The notes under the pieces were generated by a model, which had not been told where the DNA came from, searched no databases, and saw nothing but the letters and a program-made list of their open reading frames with translations. From Hyphomicrobium sp. (lineage in GTDB: Bacteria; Pseudomonadota; Alphaproteobacteria; Rhizobiales; Hyphomicrobiaceae), in assembly GCA_030148725.1 (NCBI GenBank), contig JASBSU010000022.1, positions 47,607 to 111,606 of the forward strand: DNA of 64,000 bases, written 5' to 3'. The position numbers and the translations under genes were made by a program. This document shows, piece by piece, positions 1-9,253 of this stretch; within the stretch, counting starts at the first letter, position 1; every line of letters begins with the position of its first letter.

Positions 1-2229
1 TCAGCCGCCATTTCCGCCGCCCCGCCCATTACTGTTCCGAGCGCAGTGACCAACGTCACCGATTCCGACATCGAGGCGGAAGGCACCGGCTCCATCCAGC
101 AGACGCTGCAGCAGAAAGTTCCAGGCATCATCATTTCCGACGCGGCAGGCAATCCGCTGCGCGCCGAGCTTTCGTTCCGCGGCTTCGATGCCTCGCCCGT
201 CAGCGGCCGGGCCCAGGGCCTTGCCGTCTACCAGAACGGCGTGCGCATCAACGAAGCGTTCGGCGACGTCGTCAACTGGGACGTGCTGCCGAGCAATGCC
301 ATTTCGTCGATGTCGGTCGTCAGCAACAATCCGTCGTTCGGATTGAACGCTCTCGGCGGCGCCGTCAGCATCGCGATGAAGGACGGTTTCAATTACCAGG
401 GCGGCGAGCTGGACGTGATGTTCGGGTCGTTCGGTCGCCGGCAGGTCGGCGTCCAAGCCGGTGGCGCGAGCGGGAACGCTGCGTTCTATGTTGCGGCGGA
501 GGGCATTCAGGAGGATAGCTTCCGCAACTACTCGGACAGCGAGATCAAGCGCTTCTATGGCGATCTCGGCCTCAAGGGCAGCTTCACCGAGGTGCACTTC
601 AACCTGACGGCAGCCAGCAATCATTTCGGTGCCACGGCGGCTGCGCCGGTCGAGCTGCTCGCAGACGATTGGGCCAACACCTTCACATCGCCTCAGACGA
701 CGGATCTTGAAGTCTTCATGCCGTCGATCTCTGCGTCGGTGAAGGCGACGGATACGCTGACCTTCTCCGGCGTTGGCTACTATCGCCGATTTAAGAATCG
801 GGTCGTCGACGGCAACTTGACGGAAGCGGACGAGTGTGACGCGGACGACGATTTCCTCTGCCTTGATGAAGGCGAGGGCGATCCGCTCCTTTACAACAGC
901 GGGCCTAACGCAGGGCAGCCGATCAACGTTGAGGATCTGGGCCTTGAGGAGCCGTTCGGCTCGATCGAGCGGTTGGCGACCACGAGCAGCAGCTGGGGCG
1001 GCGTCATCGAGGCGCAGGAAAAGGCCAGGCTGTTCGGAATGCGCAATTTGTTCCTCGCCGGCGTTTCCTACGATCACGGCACTTCCAACTACAAGACGTC
1101 AAGCGAACTCGGGACCATCCAGCCGGGATATGTGGTGGACGGAACTGGGATCATTGTCACTGACGACGACTTTGAGACCGCTCCGCGGAACCTCGACGCC
1201 GAGAATACCTACTGGGGCGTCTACTTCTCTGACGCACTCGATCTGACAGACCGGCTCACGGTCACGGTTGGCGGTCGCTACAATTTCGCTCGCATCAAGC
1301 TGACTGATAACACCGGTCTGTTTGACGGGCTCAACGCGACCAACACGTATGAACGCTTCAACCCGATGGTCGGTGCCAATTACAAGCTATCGCGAGAGGT
1401 ATCGGTCTACGGCGGCTACTCCGAGTCCAATCGTGCGCCGACGCCGGCCGAGCTTGGTTGCTCCGAAGAAGACAATCCCTGCCTTATCGAGAGCTTCCTG
1501 ACCGACGACCCGCCGCTGAACCAGGTCGTCGGGCGTACGGGAGAAATCGGTCTGCGTGGCCAGGGCGTATGGAACGGAGGCCTTTACACCTGGGGTGCAG
1601 GCCTGTTCCGGACGCTGGCGTCCGACGACATCCTGCCGGTCACCCTTACGTCGGGAGGCGCATCGCGGATCTTCTTCAAGAATGCTGGCGACACTCTGCG
1701 CCAGGGTGTGGAGCTTTCGGGTACGTATGAGACGCGCCGCTGGAGCGTGTACGGATCGTACGCCTTCGTCGACGCCACCCTCGACAAGTGCACCGATCCC
1801 GGAGAAGACGGCTTGTGCGCGTTTCTCGGAGACGGCGATCGCTTGCCCGGCGTTCCGCGTCACCGCTTCAAGGCCGGCTTCGACTACGCTCTGACCAAGA
1901 AGTGGAAGTTTGGTGCGGATCTCGTTGCGGCAAGCAACTCTCCGTTGTTCCCGAACGAGGCGAAAGAGGACGCGGACGAGGACGGCATTTCGTCCATGCT
2001 CGGCGGCTACACTCGCGTCGATCTGCACACCTCGTATGACGTTACGCAGAACGTTCAGGTCTATGGCCTCGTCAAGAACCTGTTCGATCGCAGATACGGC
2101 CTCTATGGGACGTACTTCGAGGAGCCGGATGAGGTTCCTGTGTTCGGCCGGCCGCCGCTGAGCGATCCGCGCACCATCTCGCCGGCCATGCCGTTCGCAG
2201 CCTACGGTGGCGTCAAGATCAAGTACTGA
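1..2229 (+). CDS. TonB-dependent outer-membrane receptor, 5'-truncated by window edge
   Basis: The frame is already open at base 1, so signal peptide and TonB box lie outside the window; a GTG at 46 is only an internal codon. The 742 visible codons hold most of a plug domain (about residues 20-150, with LAVYQNGVRINEAFGD and FGLNALGGAVSI) and a beta-barrel ending in VKIKY, an aromatic C-terminus typical of outer-membrane proteins. Family knowledge: such receptors import siderophores, cobalamin or other ligands using TonB energy; no ligand can be assigned here. It is a close paralogue of the receptor at 2586-5309, sharing long blocks of the plug and the barrel end, so the pair arose by tandem duplication. 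A hairpin terminator follows the stop. No tonB/exbB/exbD gene is nearby. Confidence 0.93.
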   Translation, partial: SAAISAAPPITVPSAVTNVTDSDIEAEGTGSIQQTLQQKVPGIIISDAAGNPLRAELSFRGFDASPVSGRAQGLAVYQNGVRINEAFGDVVNWDVLPSNAISSMSVVSNNPSFGLNALGGAVSIAMKDGFNYQGGELDVMFGSFGRRQVGVQAGGASGNAAFYVAAEGIQEDSFRNYSDSEIKRFYGDLGLKGSFTEVHFNLTAASNHFGATAAAPVELLADDWANTFTSPQTTDLEVFMPSISASVKATDTLTFSGVGYYRRFKNRVVDGNLTEADECDADDDFLCLDEGEGDPLLYNSGPNAGQPINVEDLGLEEPFGSIERLATTSSSWGGVIEAQEKARLFGMRNLFLAGVSYDHGTSNYKTSSELGTIQPGYVVDGTGIIVTDDDFETAPRNLDAENTYWGVYFSDALDLTDRLTVTVGGRYNFARIKLTDNTGLFDGLNATNTYERFNPMVGANYKLSREVSVYGGYSESNRAPTPAELGCSEEDNPCLIESFLTDDPPLNQVVGRTGEIGLRGQGVWNGGLYTWGAGLFRTLASDDILPVTLTSGGASRIFFKNAGDTLRQGVELSGTYETRRWSVYGSYAFVDATLDKCTDPGEDGLCAFLGDGDRLPGVPRHRFKAGFDYALTKKWKFGADLVAASNSPLFPNEAKEDADEDGISSMLGGYTRVDLHTSYDVTQNVQVYGLVKNLFDRRYGLYGTYFEEPDEVPVFGRPPLSDPRTISPAMPFAAYGGVKIKY

Positions 2230-2274
2230 CGTCATCCTATCGGACCGAGCGGCCGGCCGCTCCGCTCACGAATG

Positions 2275-2302
2275 AGCCCTCCTCGCCCCCGTGAGGAGGG
2301 CT
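2275..2302 (+). terminator. Hairpin terminator after first TonB receptor
   Basis: Perfect 10-bp inverted repeat (agccctcctc / gaggagggct, 8-nt loop) about 45 bp after the stop at 2229, followed by a short T-containing stretch. It separates the two receptor genes transcriptionally. Confidence 0.7.
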
Positions 2303-2334
2303 ATTCGTTTGCGCGGTCCGATGGGCTGGCGTTG

Positions 2335-2401
2335 GCAACCTGTGCAACACGTGTGAGTTGCTCGCGCGCAACTTTTGCAACGCGATACACAGTTGCGTTG
2401 C
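2335..2401. promoter_or_regulatory. Cluster of GCAAC/GTTGC repeats upstream of second TonB receptor
   Basis: Seven copies of GCAAC (either strand) occur within 67 bp, starting at 2335, 2344, 2357(-), 2368, 2377, 2392(-) and 2397(-). The copy at 2377-2383 and that at 2395-2401 form a perfect 7-bp inverted repeat. The cluster sits between the terminator of the first receptor and the start of the second, where an operator would be expected. The protein that would bind is unknown. The remaining 185 bp up to the ATG at 2586 contains a possible -35 (ttgacg at 2412) but no convincing -10. Confidence 0.4.
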
Positions 2402-2585
2402 CGCGACGCGCTTGACGCAGCCAGCTGCCAACCACCCAATTATTTTCGCTTCCACGTTGAGTCGTGCTGGAAGACAAGGGGAAAAATGGGAATTTTTCCC
2501 GGGTTAGAAGTGTTCAGTGTCCCGACCAAGTTTGTGGCGTCGAGAGGAGTAACAGCAGGCAAAACATTCCACGCTGGGGGGCGAA

Positions 2586-5309
2586 ATGGACGGACGGGGA
2601 TTGAAGCGGTTGGCGCGGGCAGCCGGAGTAACGGCCTTGCTTGTCGTCCCATCGGTAGCGCAGCAGCCGTCACCTGCCCCACAGGTCCCACAGTCCCCGC
2701 CACCAGCCGCTTCGCCGGCTCCGGCCGCGCCGGCACCGAATGCCAATACGCCTGCTGCTGCCCCCGGCGCGGCAGGACAGACGGCGCCAGCCGCTCAAGC
2801 TCCGACACCGGCGCCAGCCGCCAACCAGCTGCCGCCGGTCGACATCATCCAGAAGAAGGCCGAGCCGGCACCAAAGGCAGCCGCCAAGAAGCAGGCTCCA
2901 AAGAAGCAGGCCGTTTCGCCCCCGCCGGTTGCTCCCGCTGCCGCGACGCCGCCCCCGACGAGCACCGCGACGCCGACCTCGGCGCCAATGCTCGACACCC
3001 CCACGACCTATCAGCCCGGTGAGGGCGGCATCGACAGCGGCACGGTGATGATGTCGCCGGTCGAAGGCAGCGCGATCCCGATCGGCAAGTTCCCTGGCGG
3101 GGTGGGCCGTGCCAGCGACGCGGACATCGCGCGCACCGGCTACACGTATGTGCCTGAGGTACTGCAGCAGACGGTGCCCGGCGTCATTCTCGAGGACGCG
3201 CAGGGCAATGTGTTCCAGCGCAACCTGCAGTTCCGCGGCTATGAATCTTCGCCGGTCAACGGTGTGCCGCAGGGTCTCGCCGTTTATCAGAACGGCGTAC
3301 GCATCAACGAGTCGTTCGGCGATATCGTCAACTACGACTTCCTGCCGGACAACGCCATCAGCGGCATGACGATCATCGGTGCCAACCCGGTGTTCGGCCT
3401 CAACGCTCTCGGTGGCGCGCTGACGATCATGATGCGCGACGGCTTCAACTACCAGGGCGCCGAACTCAACATCATGGGCGGCTCGTTCGGTCGCTATCAG
3501 GGTGGCCTCGCCGTCGGTGGAAACAGCGGGTCGTGGGGCGGGTTCATGGCCCTCGAAGGCATCCACGACAATGGCTATCGCGACTTCTCGGCGTCGCGCA
3601 TCCGTCGCATGTACGCCGACATCGGCGCCAAAGGTGACGGCTCTGAGTTCCATTTGAACTTCACCGGCGCCGCGAACTACGTGGGTGTCACGGCAGCCGC
3701 ACCGGTACAGCTTCTCGACCTCAGCTGGAGCAATACCTTCACGTCGCCGCAGACGACAAAGAACCAAGTGGCGATGATCTCGGCCAATGGCCAGATCGAA
3801 GTATCGCCCACGTGGTCATTGCAGGGCGTCGGCTATTACCGCTGGTTCAAGCAGTCGCACATCGACGGCAACATCTCCGAGGCCGAGGATTGCGGCGGAG
3901 CCGATGCTGGCCTGCTGTGTCTTGAAGGCGAGGTTGCTGAAGGTGTGGGCCCCGGCGTCAATCCGGATGGCACCATTCCATCCGACATCGCCGATCCGCT
4001 CGGCTCGCTCGATCAGACGTCGCAGCTGACGAACAGCTTCGGCTTCGCAGGCCAGGCGGTCAACAAGGACTACCTGTTCGGCTACAAGAACCAGTTCCTG
4101 ATCGGCGCAAGCTACGACCAGGGCAACGTTGCCTACGGCGCGACGTCGACGCTCGGTTCGTTTGCCCCGCAGTTCGTGGTCAACAGCCTCGGCATTCTGC
4201 TCACCGAGCCGGACGATGTGTCGCCGCGCGATCTCTCGACGACGAATAACTACGTCGGCCTTTATTTCTCGGATACGGTCGACCTGACGAGCGAACTCGC
4301 CCTCACCGTCGGTGGCCGCTATAACTTCGCGCGGGTGATCATCGAGGACAATTCCGGCAATGCGCCGGAGCTCAACGGCAACAACTCGTTTCAGCGCTTC
4401 AACCCGATGGTGGGCGGCACCTACCTGCTGCATCCCGGCCTGACGCTCTTTGCAAGCTACGCGGAAGCCAACCGCGCGCCGACGCCGGCGGAGCTCGCCT
4501 GCGCCGATCCGAACTTCCCGTGCTTGCTGGAAAGCTTCCTCACCGCCGATCCGCCGCTCGAGCAGGTCGTCTCGCACACGTGGGAGCTTGGTCTGCGCGG
4601 TAACATGCAGGGCCACACCAACGAGCGGTTCGAGTGGTCGGCCGGTCTGTTCCGGGCGCTCAACAGCAACGACATCTACACGGTCGCGGCGCCCATCACC
4701 GGCCGCGGTTACTTTGACAACATCGGCGATACGCTGCGGCAGGGCATCGAAATCGGCGGCCGGTATACCGACCCGCGCTGGATGATCTACGCGAACTACG
4801 CGCTGGTGCACGCCACCTTCCAGTCGAGCTTCATTTTGCCGTCGCCGAACAACCCTGTGGCCTTCGAGTGCGGCGAGGATGATGGTGAGGAGCTGACCTG
4901 CGTGCAGGTCAACTCGGGCGATCGCATCCCAGGCATTCCGCTCAGCCGCTTCAAGGCAGGCTTCGACTACCTCATCACGCCGCAGTGGCGGTTCGGTGCG
5001 GATCTCGTTGCTGCCTCGAGCCAGATCTTCTTCGGAGACGAGGGTAACGATACGGCGCCGCTCGGCGGGTATGCCAAGGTCGACCTGCACACCTACTACG
5101 ACCTGACCGAGAACGTGCAGCTCTACGGCTTGGTCTACAACCTCTTCAACTCGCACTACGGCCTGTTCGGCAACTACTTCAATCTGGAAGCTGCGAACGA
5201 GGCGTCGGAAGCCAACCCGGCGACGGGCGACAACTTCTTCACCAACCCGCGTACGATCACGCCGGCTCCGCCGCTGGTCGCGTACGGCGGTGTGAAGTTC
5301 CACTACTAA
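2586..5309 (+). CDS. TonB-dependent outer-membrane receptor with Pro/Ala-rich N-terminal extension
   Basis: 907 residues. A Sec signal peptide (about 1-26) is followed by an unusually long low-complexity stretch rich in Pro, Ala, Gln and Lys (about 26-135), then a plug domain (about 160-290, with LAVYQNGVRINESFGD and FGLNALGGAL) and a barrel ending in VKFHY. The segment LPPVDI in the extension could serve as a TonB box. Start chosen at ATG 2586, preceded by a G-rich Shine-Dalgarno (ggggggcgaa). It is the tandem paralogue of the preceding receptor; the truncated neighbour does not show whether it also had the extension. The ligand is unknown; lack of metabolic neighbours gives no clue. A strong hairpin terminator follows. 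Confidence 0.95.
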   Translation: MDGRGLKRLARAAGVTALLVVPSVAQQPSPAPQVPQSPPPAASPAPAAPAPNANTPAAAPGAAGQTAPAAQAPTPAPAANQLPPVDIIQKKAEPAPKAAAKKQAPKKQAVSPPPVAPAAATPPPTSTATPTSAPMLDTPTTYQPGEGGIDSGTVMMSPVEGSAIPIGKFPGGVGRASDADIARTGYTYVPEVLQQTVPGVILEDAQGNVFQRNLQFRGYESSPVNGVPQGLAVYQNGVRINESFGDIVNYDFLPDNAISGMTIIGANPVFGLNALGGALTIMMRDGFNYQGAELNIMGGSFGRYQGGLAVGGNSGSWGGFMALEGIHDNGYRDFSASRIRRMYADIGAKGDGSEFHLNFTGAANYVGVTAAAPVQLLDLSWSNTFTSPQTTKNQVAMISANGQIEVSPTWSLQGVGYYRWFKQSHIDGNISEAEDCGGADAGLLCLEGEVAEGVGPGVNPDGTIPSDIADPLGSLDQTSQLTNSFGFAGQAVNKDYLFGYKNQFLIGASYDQGNVAYGATSTLGSFAPQFVVNSLGILLTEPDDVSPRDLSTTNNYVGLYFSDTVDLTSELALTVGGRYNFARVIIEDNSGNAPELNGNNSFQRFNPMVGGTYLLHPGLTLFASYAEANRAPTPAELACADPNFPCLLESFLTADPPLEQVVSHTWELGLRGNMQGHTNERFEWSAGLFRALNSNDIYTVAAPITGRGYFDNIGDTLRQGIEIGGRYTDPRWMIYANYALVHATFQSSFILPSPNNPVAFECGEDDGEELTCVQVNSGDRIPGIPLSRFKAGFDYLITPQWRFGADLVAASSQIFFGDEGNDTAPLGGYAKVDLHTYYDLTENVQLYGLVYNLFNSHYGLFGNYFNLEAANEASEANPATGDNFFTNPRTITPAPPLVAYGGVKFHY

Positions 5310-5330
5310 GGACTGGTCACACGTCTCCCG

Positions 5331-5360
5331 AGCGCCGGTGGCTGCAGAGCCGCCGGCGCT
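5331..5360 (+). terminator. Hairpin terminator after second TonB receptor
   Basis: 12-bp stem with one G-T wobble (agcgccggtggc / gccgccggcgct, 6-nt loop) 21 bp after the stop, followed by ttgctttt. It could also act for the convergent gene ending at 5373. Confidence 0.75.
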
Positions 5361-5372
5361 TTGCTTTTGCGC

Positions 5373-5732
5373 CTACATCTCGCTTACGTAGGCGCGCTCC
5401 TCGATCACGTCGTATCGGCAGACGGGCGCGTCGCTCCCGAGCGTCAGCACGAGATGGGGATGCTTGAAGCGCACCGGCCAGCGCTCGCTGGTGAGGTCCC
5501 AGATCCGGACGTCGACGTTGGAGCGGCCGATGACGAGGTCCATCGACGTCGGCCGTGTCCACAGTGGTACTGTGCCGGAGGCCGGGATGTGGGCGCTCTG
5601 GCAGGCCGCCATCGCGCGTTCGCGGTAGGCGCGGATCAGCGCTTCCTCCGCGCCGTCGCGGTAGAGGCGTTCCTGGGTGAAAATCTTCATGCCCGCCAGC
5701 ACGGCGAGCGTGAGGACGAGGGCTCTCAACAT
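5373..5732 (-). CDS. Hypothetical exported or membrane-anchored protein
   Basis: 119 residues from ATG at 5732 (an in-frame start at 5804 would add 24 residues lacking a protein-like character). The N-terminus MLRALVLTLAVLAGMKIF is a signal peptide or signal anchor; the rest is a soluble domain with two cysteines (MAACQS and PVCRYDV) and a pattern of charged and aromatic residues typical of a real protein. I do not recognise the family. It is convergent with the TonB receptor and divergent from the hydroxypyruvate reductase, 220 bp away, and has no operon partner. Confidence 0.7.
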   Translation of the reverse strand: MLRALVLTLAVLAGMKIFTQERLYRDGAEEALIRAYRERAMAACQSAHIPASGTVPLWTRPTSMDLVIGRSNVDVRIWDLTSERWPVRFKHPHLVLTLGSDAPVCRYDVIEERAYVSEM

Positions 5733-5951
5733 GACTATCCGGCTCAATGGGCGGATCGCGGCCCGATGGCGGCTTGCCGCACCGCAGCACGCGCAGGGCG
5801 CCATCAGTTTCGCCCGGGTATGGTGAAGAAAGCGTTGCCGGACGTGTCGCCGCGCTTGTCAGCGCGCCATCATTGCGGCATGGATCGCGGCCATCGAAGT
5901 TCGAACCTTATTTAGAAGCCAAGTCCGAATACCCGGGGAAGGACACGTCCC

Positions 5952-6920
5952 ATGAGCAAGAAGAAGATCCTCATCACCTGGCCTCTGCCGGAGGCCGTCA
6001 TGGCTCGTGCCCGGGCCACATATGACGTCATCGCCCATGGCGACAATCCGAAGATCACCGTCGACGAGATGCTGGAGACCGCAAAGTCGGTCGACGCCAT
6101 CCTGCTGACCCTCAACGAGAAGTGCCCCAAGGCGGTGATCGACAAGGTCCCCGAGAACATCAAGTGCATCTCGACGTTCTCGATCGGCTTCGATCACATC
6201 GACCTCGAAGCCTGCAAGGCGCGGGGGATCAAGGTCGGCAACGCGCCGCACGGCGTGACGGTCGCGACGGCCGAGATCGCCATGCTGCTGCTGCTTGGTT
6301 CGGCGCGTCGCGCCGCTGAGGGCGAGCACATGATCCGCACGCGCTCGTGGCCGGGCTGGCAGCCGCTGCAGCTCGTCGGTCAGCGCCTCGACAACAAGAA
6401 GCTCGGCATCTACGGGTTCGGCAAGATTGGCCAGGCGCTCGCACAGCGCGCCCGCGGCTTCGACATGGAAATCCACTACTACGACATCTATCGCGCCAAG
6501 CCCGAGGTCGAGGCGAAGTACAACGCCACGTATCACGACAGCCTCGACAGCCTTCTGAAGGTGTCGCAGTTCTTCTCGATCAACGCGCCTTCGACGCCGG
6601 AGACGCGCTACTTCTTCAACAAGGACGTGATCGAGAAGCTGCCGCAGGGCGCTATTGTCGTGAACACGGCGCGTGGCGATCTCGTCAAGGACGAGGACAT
6701 GATCGCGGCGCTGAAGTCGGGCCGGCTGGCTTATGCGGGTCTCGACGTGTTCGCAGGAGAGCCGAAGATCAACGAAGGCTACTACGACCTGCCGAACACG
6801 TTCCTGTTCCCCCACCTTGGCTCCGCTGCCATCGAGGCGCGGAACCAGATGGGCTTCGAGGCGCTCGACAACATCGACGCGTTCTTCGCGGGCAAGGATA
6901 TGCCGTTCAAGCTCGCCTGA
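5952..6920 (+). CDS. hprA: Hydroxypyruvate reductase / D-glycerate dehydrogenase (NADH)
   Basis: 322 residues of the D-isomer-specific 2-hydroxyacid dehydrogenase family. Seen: Rossmann motif GFGKIG (155-160) and the catalytic triad Arg241 (NTARGDLV), Glu270 (AGEP) and His288 (FPHLGSA), at almost the same positions as in the crystallised Hyphomicrobium methylovorum glycerate dehydrogenase, which it resembles over its whole length (comparison from memory). In methylotrophs this cytosolic enzyme reduces hydroxypyruvate to D-glycerate in the serine cycle for C1 assimilation, acting just after the aminotransferase encoded at 9339-10535. The start MSKKKILI matches the family start. A VOC-family gene begins 8 bp downstream and is probably co-transcribed. 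Confidence 0.95.
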   Translation: MSKKKILITWPLPEAVMARARATYDVIAHGDNPKITVDEMLETAKSVDAILLTLNEKCPKAVIDKVPENIKCISTFSIGFDHIDLEACKARGIKVGNAPHGVTVATAEIAMLLLLGSARRAAEGEHMIRTRSWPGWQPLQLVGQRLDNKKLGIYGFGKIGQALAQRARGFDMEIHYYDIYRAKPEVEAKYNATYHDSLDSLLKVSQFFSINAPSTPETRYFFNKDVIEKLPQGAIVVNTARGDLVKDEDMIAALKSGRLAYAGLDVFAGEPKINEGYYDLPNTFLFPHLGSAAIEARNQMGFEALDNIDAFFAGKDMPFKLA

Positions 6921-6928
6921 GGCGGGCG

Positions 6929-7303
6929 ATGATCCAGCTCGGCCGGATCATTCTTTACGTTCAGAACGTCGAGCGCCTGTCGGACTTCTACCGGCAGGCG
7001 TTCGCATTTCCGCTGGTTCAGCACATTCCTGACGAGTGGGCGGTGCTCAAGGCGGGTCACTGCGAGCTGGCGCTGCATCGCGTTGGGCGACCTTATCGCG
7101 GCGGAACGGCCCGACCGGGTGAGGGAAGCAACGCCAAGGTCGTGTTCCAAACAGACGCGCCGATCGGTGCGATGCGCGACATGCTGATCGCGCTCGGTGC
7201 GACCATGGGAGAGATCAAGCAATATCCGGGATTTACGAGCCAGCTATGCGATGGGCAGGACCCTGAGGGCAACGTGTTTCAGCTTGTCGAAGGTGTGAGC
7301 TGA
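6929..7303 (+). CDS. VOC (glyoxalase/bleomycin-resistance) superfamily protein
   Basis: 124 residues forming the two beta-alpha-beta-beta-beta modules of the vicinal oxygen chelate fold: LGRIILYVQNVERLSDFYRQ at the start and DGQDPEGNVFQLVE at the end, the second being the usual C-terminal metal-binding half (Glu near the end). The first-half position often occupied by a metal His is Arg/Ile here, so metal binding is uncertain. Family members are lyases, dioxygenases or binding proteins; no substrate is assigned. Starts 8 bp after hprA and is likely translated from the same mRNA, but a serine-cycle role is only inference from position. Confidence 0.85.
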   Translation: MIQLGRIILYVQNVERLSDFYRQAFAFPLVQHIPDEWAVLKAGHCELALHRVGRPYRGGTARPGEGSNAKVVFQTDAPIGAMRDMLIALGATMGEIKQYPGFTSQLCDGQDPEGNVFQLVEGVS

Positions 7304-7421
7304 GGGCTAATTCAAAGGTAATACCAAGGGGGGATGCTGAGGGGGAAGGTGTGAACACGCCGCCTTAGGCCCCATTGCGATCCTCGCGATCCGGGCGGGC
7401 GGCTCCAGAAGGAGCACTGCC

Positions 7422-7730
7422 ATGGAATCTTTCGAGCAGAGCAGCACTTCGGTTCCGGAACAGCGCAAGTCCACGTTCGGCGACACGGCGATCTGGATGC
7501 GCGGCCTCTACATGCTGCTGCTGGCGCTGGCTTTCGGCGTGGCGCAGACGCTTCTCTGCATCACGGCCATCGCCCAGTTCTTGTGGCTGCTGTTTTCCGG
7601 CGCGCCGAACGGGCAGCTGACGCGGTTCGGCAGCTCGCTCGCGCGGTGGGTCGCGGAGACGGCGCGTTTTCTCACCCTCGCGAGCGAGGTCAAGCCGTTC
7701 CCATGGGCACCCTGGCCGCCGGCCGAGTAG
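7422..7730 (+). CDS. DUF4389-type small membrane protein
   Basis: 102 residues with a good Shine-Dalgarno (aaggag, 8 nt before ATG 7422). One long hydrophobic stretch (about 27-58, MLLLALAFGVAQTLLCITAI...) forms one or two membrane helices, followed by the amphipathic FGSSLARWVAETARFLTLAS segment and ending PFPWAPWPP. This pattern (WLLFSG then LARW...FLT then PFPW) fits the DUF4389 family of uncharacterised inner-membrane proteins. Its stop is 1 bp from the stop of the convergent amidase. Function unknown. Confidence 0.8.
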   Translation: MESFEQSSTSVPEQRKSTFGDTAIWMRGLYMLLLALAFGVAQTLLCITAIAQFLWLLFSGAPNGQLTRFGSSLARWVAETARFLTLASEVKPFPWAPWPPAE

Positions 7731-7731
7731 T

Positions 7732-9069
7732 TCAGGCCATAAATTCCTCGGCAAGCCAACGCGCGGTGCGCAGAAGACGCGCATCGTCGTGGCGAAGGCC
7801 GACGAGTTGAACGCCGACAGGCAGGCCTTTGGCTTCGAGCAGCGGCAGCGAGACGGTGGGCATACCGAGGTAGGTCCACAGTCCGTTCATGATCGGGCTG
7901 CCGGTGGCGGCGAAGCCTTCGGGCGCCGGGCCGAGCGCTGCGGCGGTTAGAATAGCGCTGAAGCCGCGCATTCCAGCGGCGACTGCACGGTAGGCCGGCT
8001 CCCGCCCGGTGATAGCGCGCAGATACGCCTGAGCGTCGACAGCGCGGCCTTCTTCGAGGCGCTTTGTGAGTCCGGGGGAAATGTGCTCGGGCGCCTCGTC
8101 GAGAAGCGGACCGTAATAGAGAGCGTTCTCCGCAAGCTGCACGATGCGCTGGAATTCGATGACGTCGGCGAGCACCGGCATTTCGATTTCGATAGCGCGA
8201 TCGCCGAGCTTTGCAACCAGCGCCTCAAGCGCCGCCTGCATGTCCTTGTCGGCGTCGATCCACGGTGGCGGTTTCACGAAGGCGAAGCGCGGTGGGACGG
8301 GCGGCCGAGCGCGGGTCGTGCCAAGGAGCGGTGGCCGGCTGCGGCGGAAGCTCACCACGTCGTCCGGATCGATCGCCGTCATGTAGTCAGTCACGAGCGC
8401 GAGGTCCTCGACGCAGCGACCGTAAAGGCCGACCGTGTCGAGCGTGTGCGATTGCATGAGCACGCCGCGCCGCGGCACGAGGCCGAGCGTCGGCTTGAAG
8501 CCGTAGACACCGCAGAATGATGCCGGACGAATGATCGAACCGGCGGTCTGGCTGCCGAGCGCGGCCGGCACCATGTGGTCGGCCACGGCGGCGGCGGAAC
8601 CCGCCGACGAGCCGCCAGGCGTGTGTGCGAGATTGGCGGGATTGCGCGTGCGCGCGGGCGTGAGAAGCGCAAGCTCGGTCGTCACCGTCTTGCCGATAAT
8701 GATCGCACCGGCGTTGCGAAGCGCGTCGACGCAGGTCGCATCGCGCTCGGGGCGTCTTCCAGCAAAAACGGGTGAGCCGTTTTCGGTGGGGAAATCACTC
8801 GTGTCGAAGATGTCCTTGGCGCCGACCGGCACGCCGTGGAGCGGGCCCACATCGTCGCCTCTGGCGAGCGCGCTATCGGCCTCGCGTGCCTCGGACAAGG
8901 CCAGCTCCGGATCGAGATGCGCCCATGCCTCGATCTCGGGCTCGCGTGCGTCGATACGGGCGAGGCAGGCGCCGACCAGTTCGACGGAGGAAATGACGCC
9001 TTCGCGGATGGCGCGCGCGGCTTCGTGTGCCGAAAGTGCGGTCAGGTCTTTGGGGCGCTGTCGGCTCAT
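7732..9069 (-). CDS. Amidase-signature family amidase
   Basis: 445 residues starting at MSRQRPKDL (ATG 9069; an upstream in-frame start at 9135 adds only a Pro/Arg-rich stretch). The Ser-cisSer-Lys triad is visible: Lys85 in VGAKDIF, Ser154 in GGSSAGSA and nucleophile Ser178 in TAGSIIRPAS, the last two spaced 24 apart as in fatty-acid amide hydrolase. The family hydrolyses amides (aryl/aliphatic amides, allophanate, indoleacetamide, Gln-tRNA precursors); the substrate here is not predictable. It is not GatA: no gatB/gatC lies beside it. It lies between the two serine-cycle genes but on the opposite strand, so co-regulation is doubtful. Confidence 0.9.
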   Translation of the reverse strand: MSRQRPKDLTALSAHEAARAIREGVISSVELVGACLARIDAREPEIEAWAHLDPELALSEAREADSALARGDDVGPLHGVPVGAKDIFDTSDFPTENGSPVFAGRRPERDATCVDALRNAGAIIIGKTVTTELALLTPARTRNPANLAHTPGGSSAGSAAAVADHMVPAALGSQTAGSIIRPASFCGVYGFKPTLGLVPRRGVLMQSHTLDTVGLYGRCVEDLALVTDYMTAIDPDDVVSFRRSRPPLLGTTRARPPVPPRFAFVKPPPWIDADKDMQAALEALVAKLGDRAIEIEMPVLADVIEFQRIVQLAENALYYGPLLDEAPEHISPGLTKRLEEGRAVDAQAYLRAITGREPAYRAVAAGMRGFSAILTAAALGPAPEGFAATGSPIMNGLWTYLGMPTVSLPLLEAKGLPVGVQLVGLRHDDARLLRTARWLAEEFMA

Positions 9070-9195
9070 ACTTTCGGCTGCTCCGGTGCGAGGATTCGAC
9101 GCCCTGCGACCGTGTGGCCACGGCGGTGCGGGCACTCCGTTCCCTTAATCCGTGTCGAAGGTCGAGGCAAACTGCTCAATCCTGGCGCAGGTGGC

Positions 9196-9225
9196 TTGAC
9201 GGCTCTTTGCTTTCGTACCTATAGC
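9196..9225 (+). promoter_or_regulatory. Predicted sigma70-type promoter of serine-glyoxylate aminotransferase gene
   Basis: ttgacg (9196-9201), an 18-nt spacer, and tatagc (9220-9225). Transcription would begin near 9232, leaving a leader of about 105 nt before the ATG at 9339. Confidence 0.45.
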
Positions 9226-9253
9226 TGCTCCTTTCGCGGACAAAAGAAGGCTC

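Noticed and set aside
1..1077. Long open frames on the strand opposite the TonB receptors and other GC-rich genes
   Set aside because: They are mirror frames of well-supported genes, with Arg/Ala-rich translations lacking family motifs.
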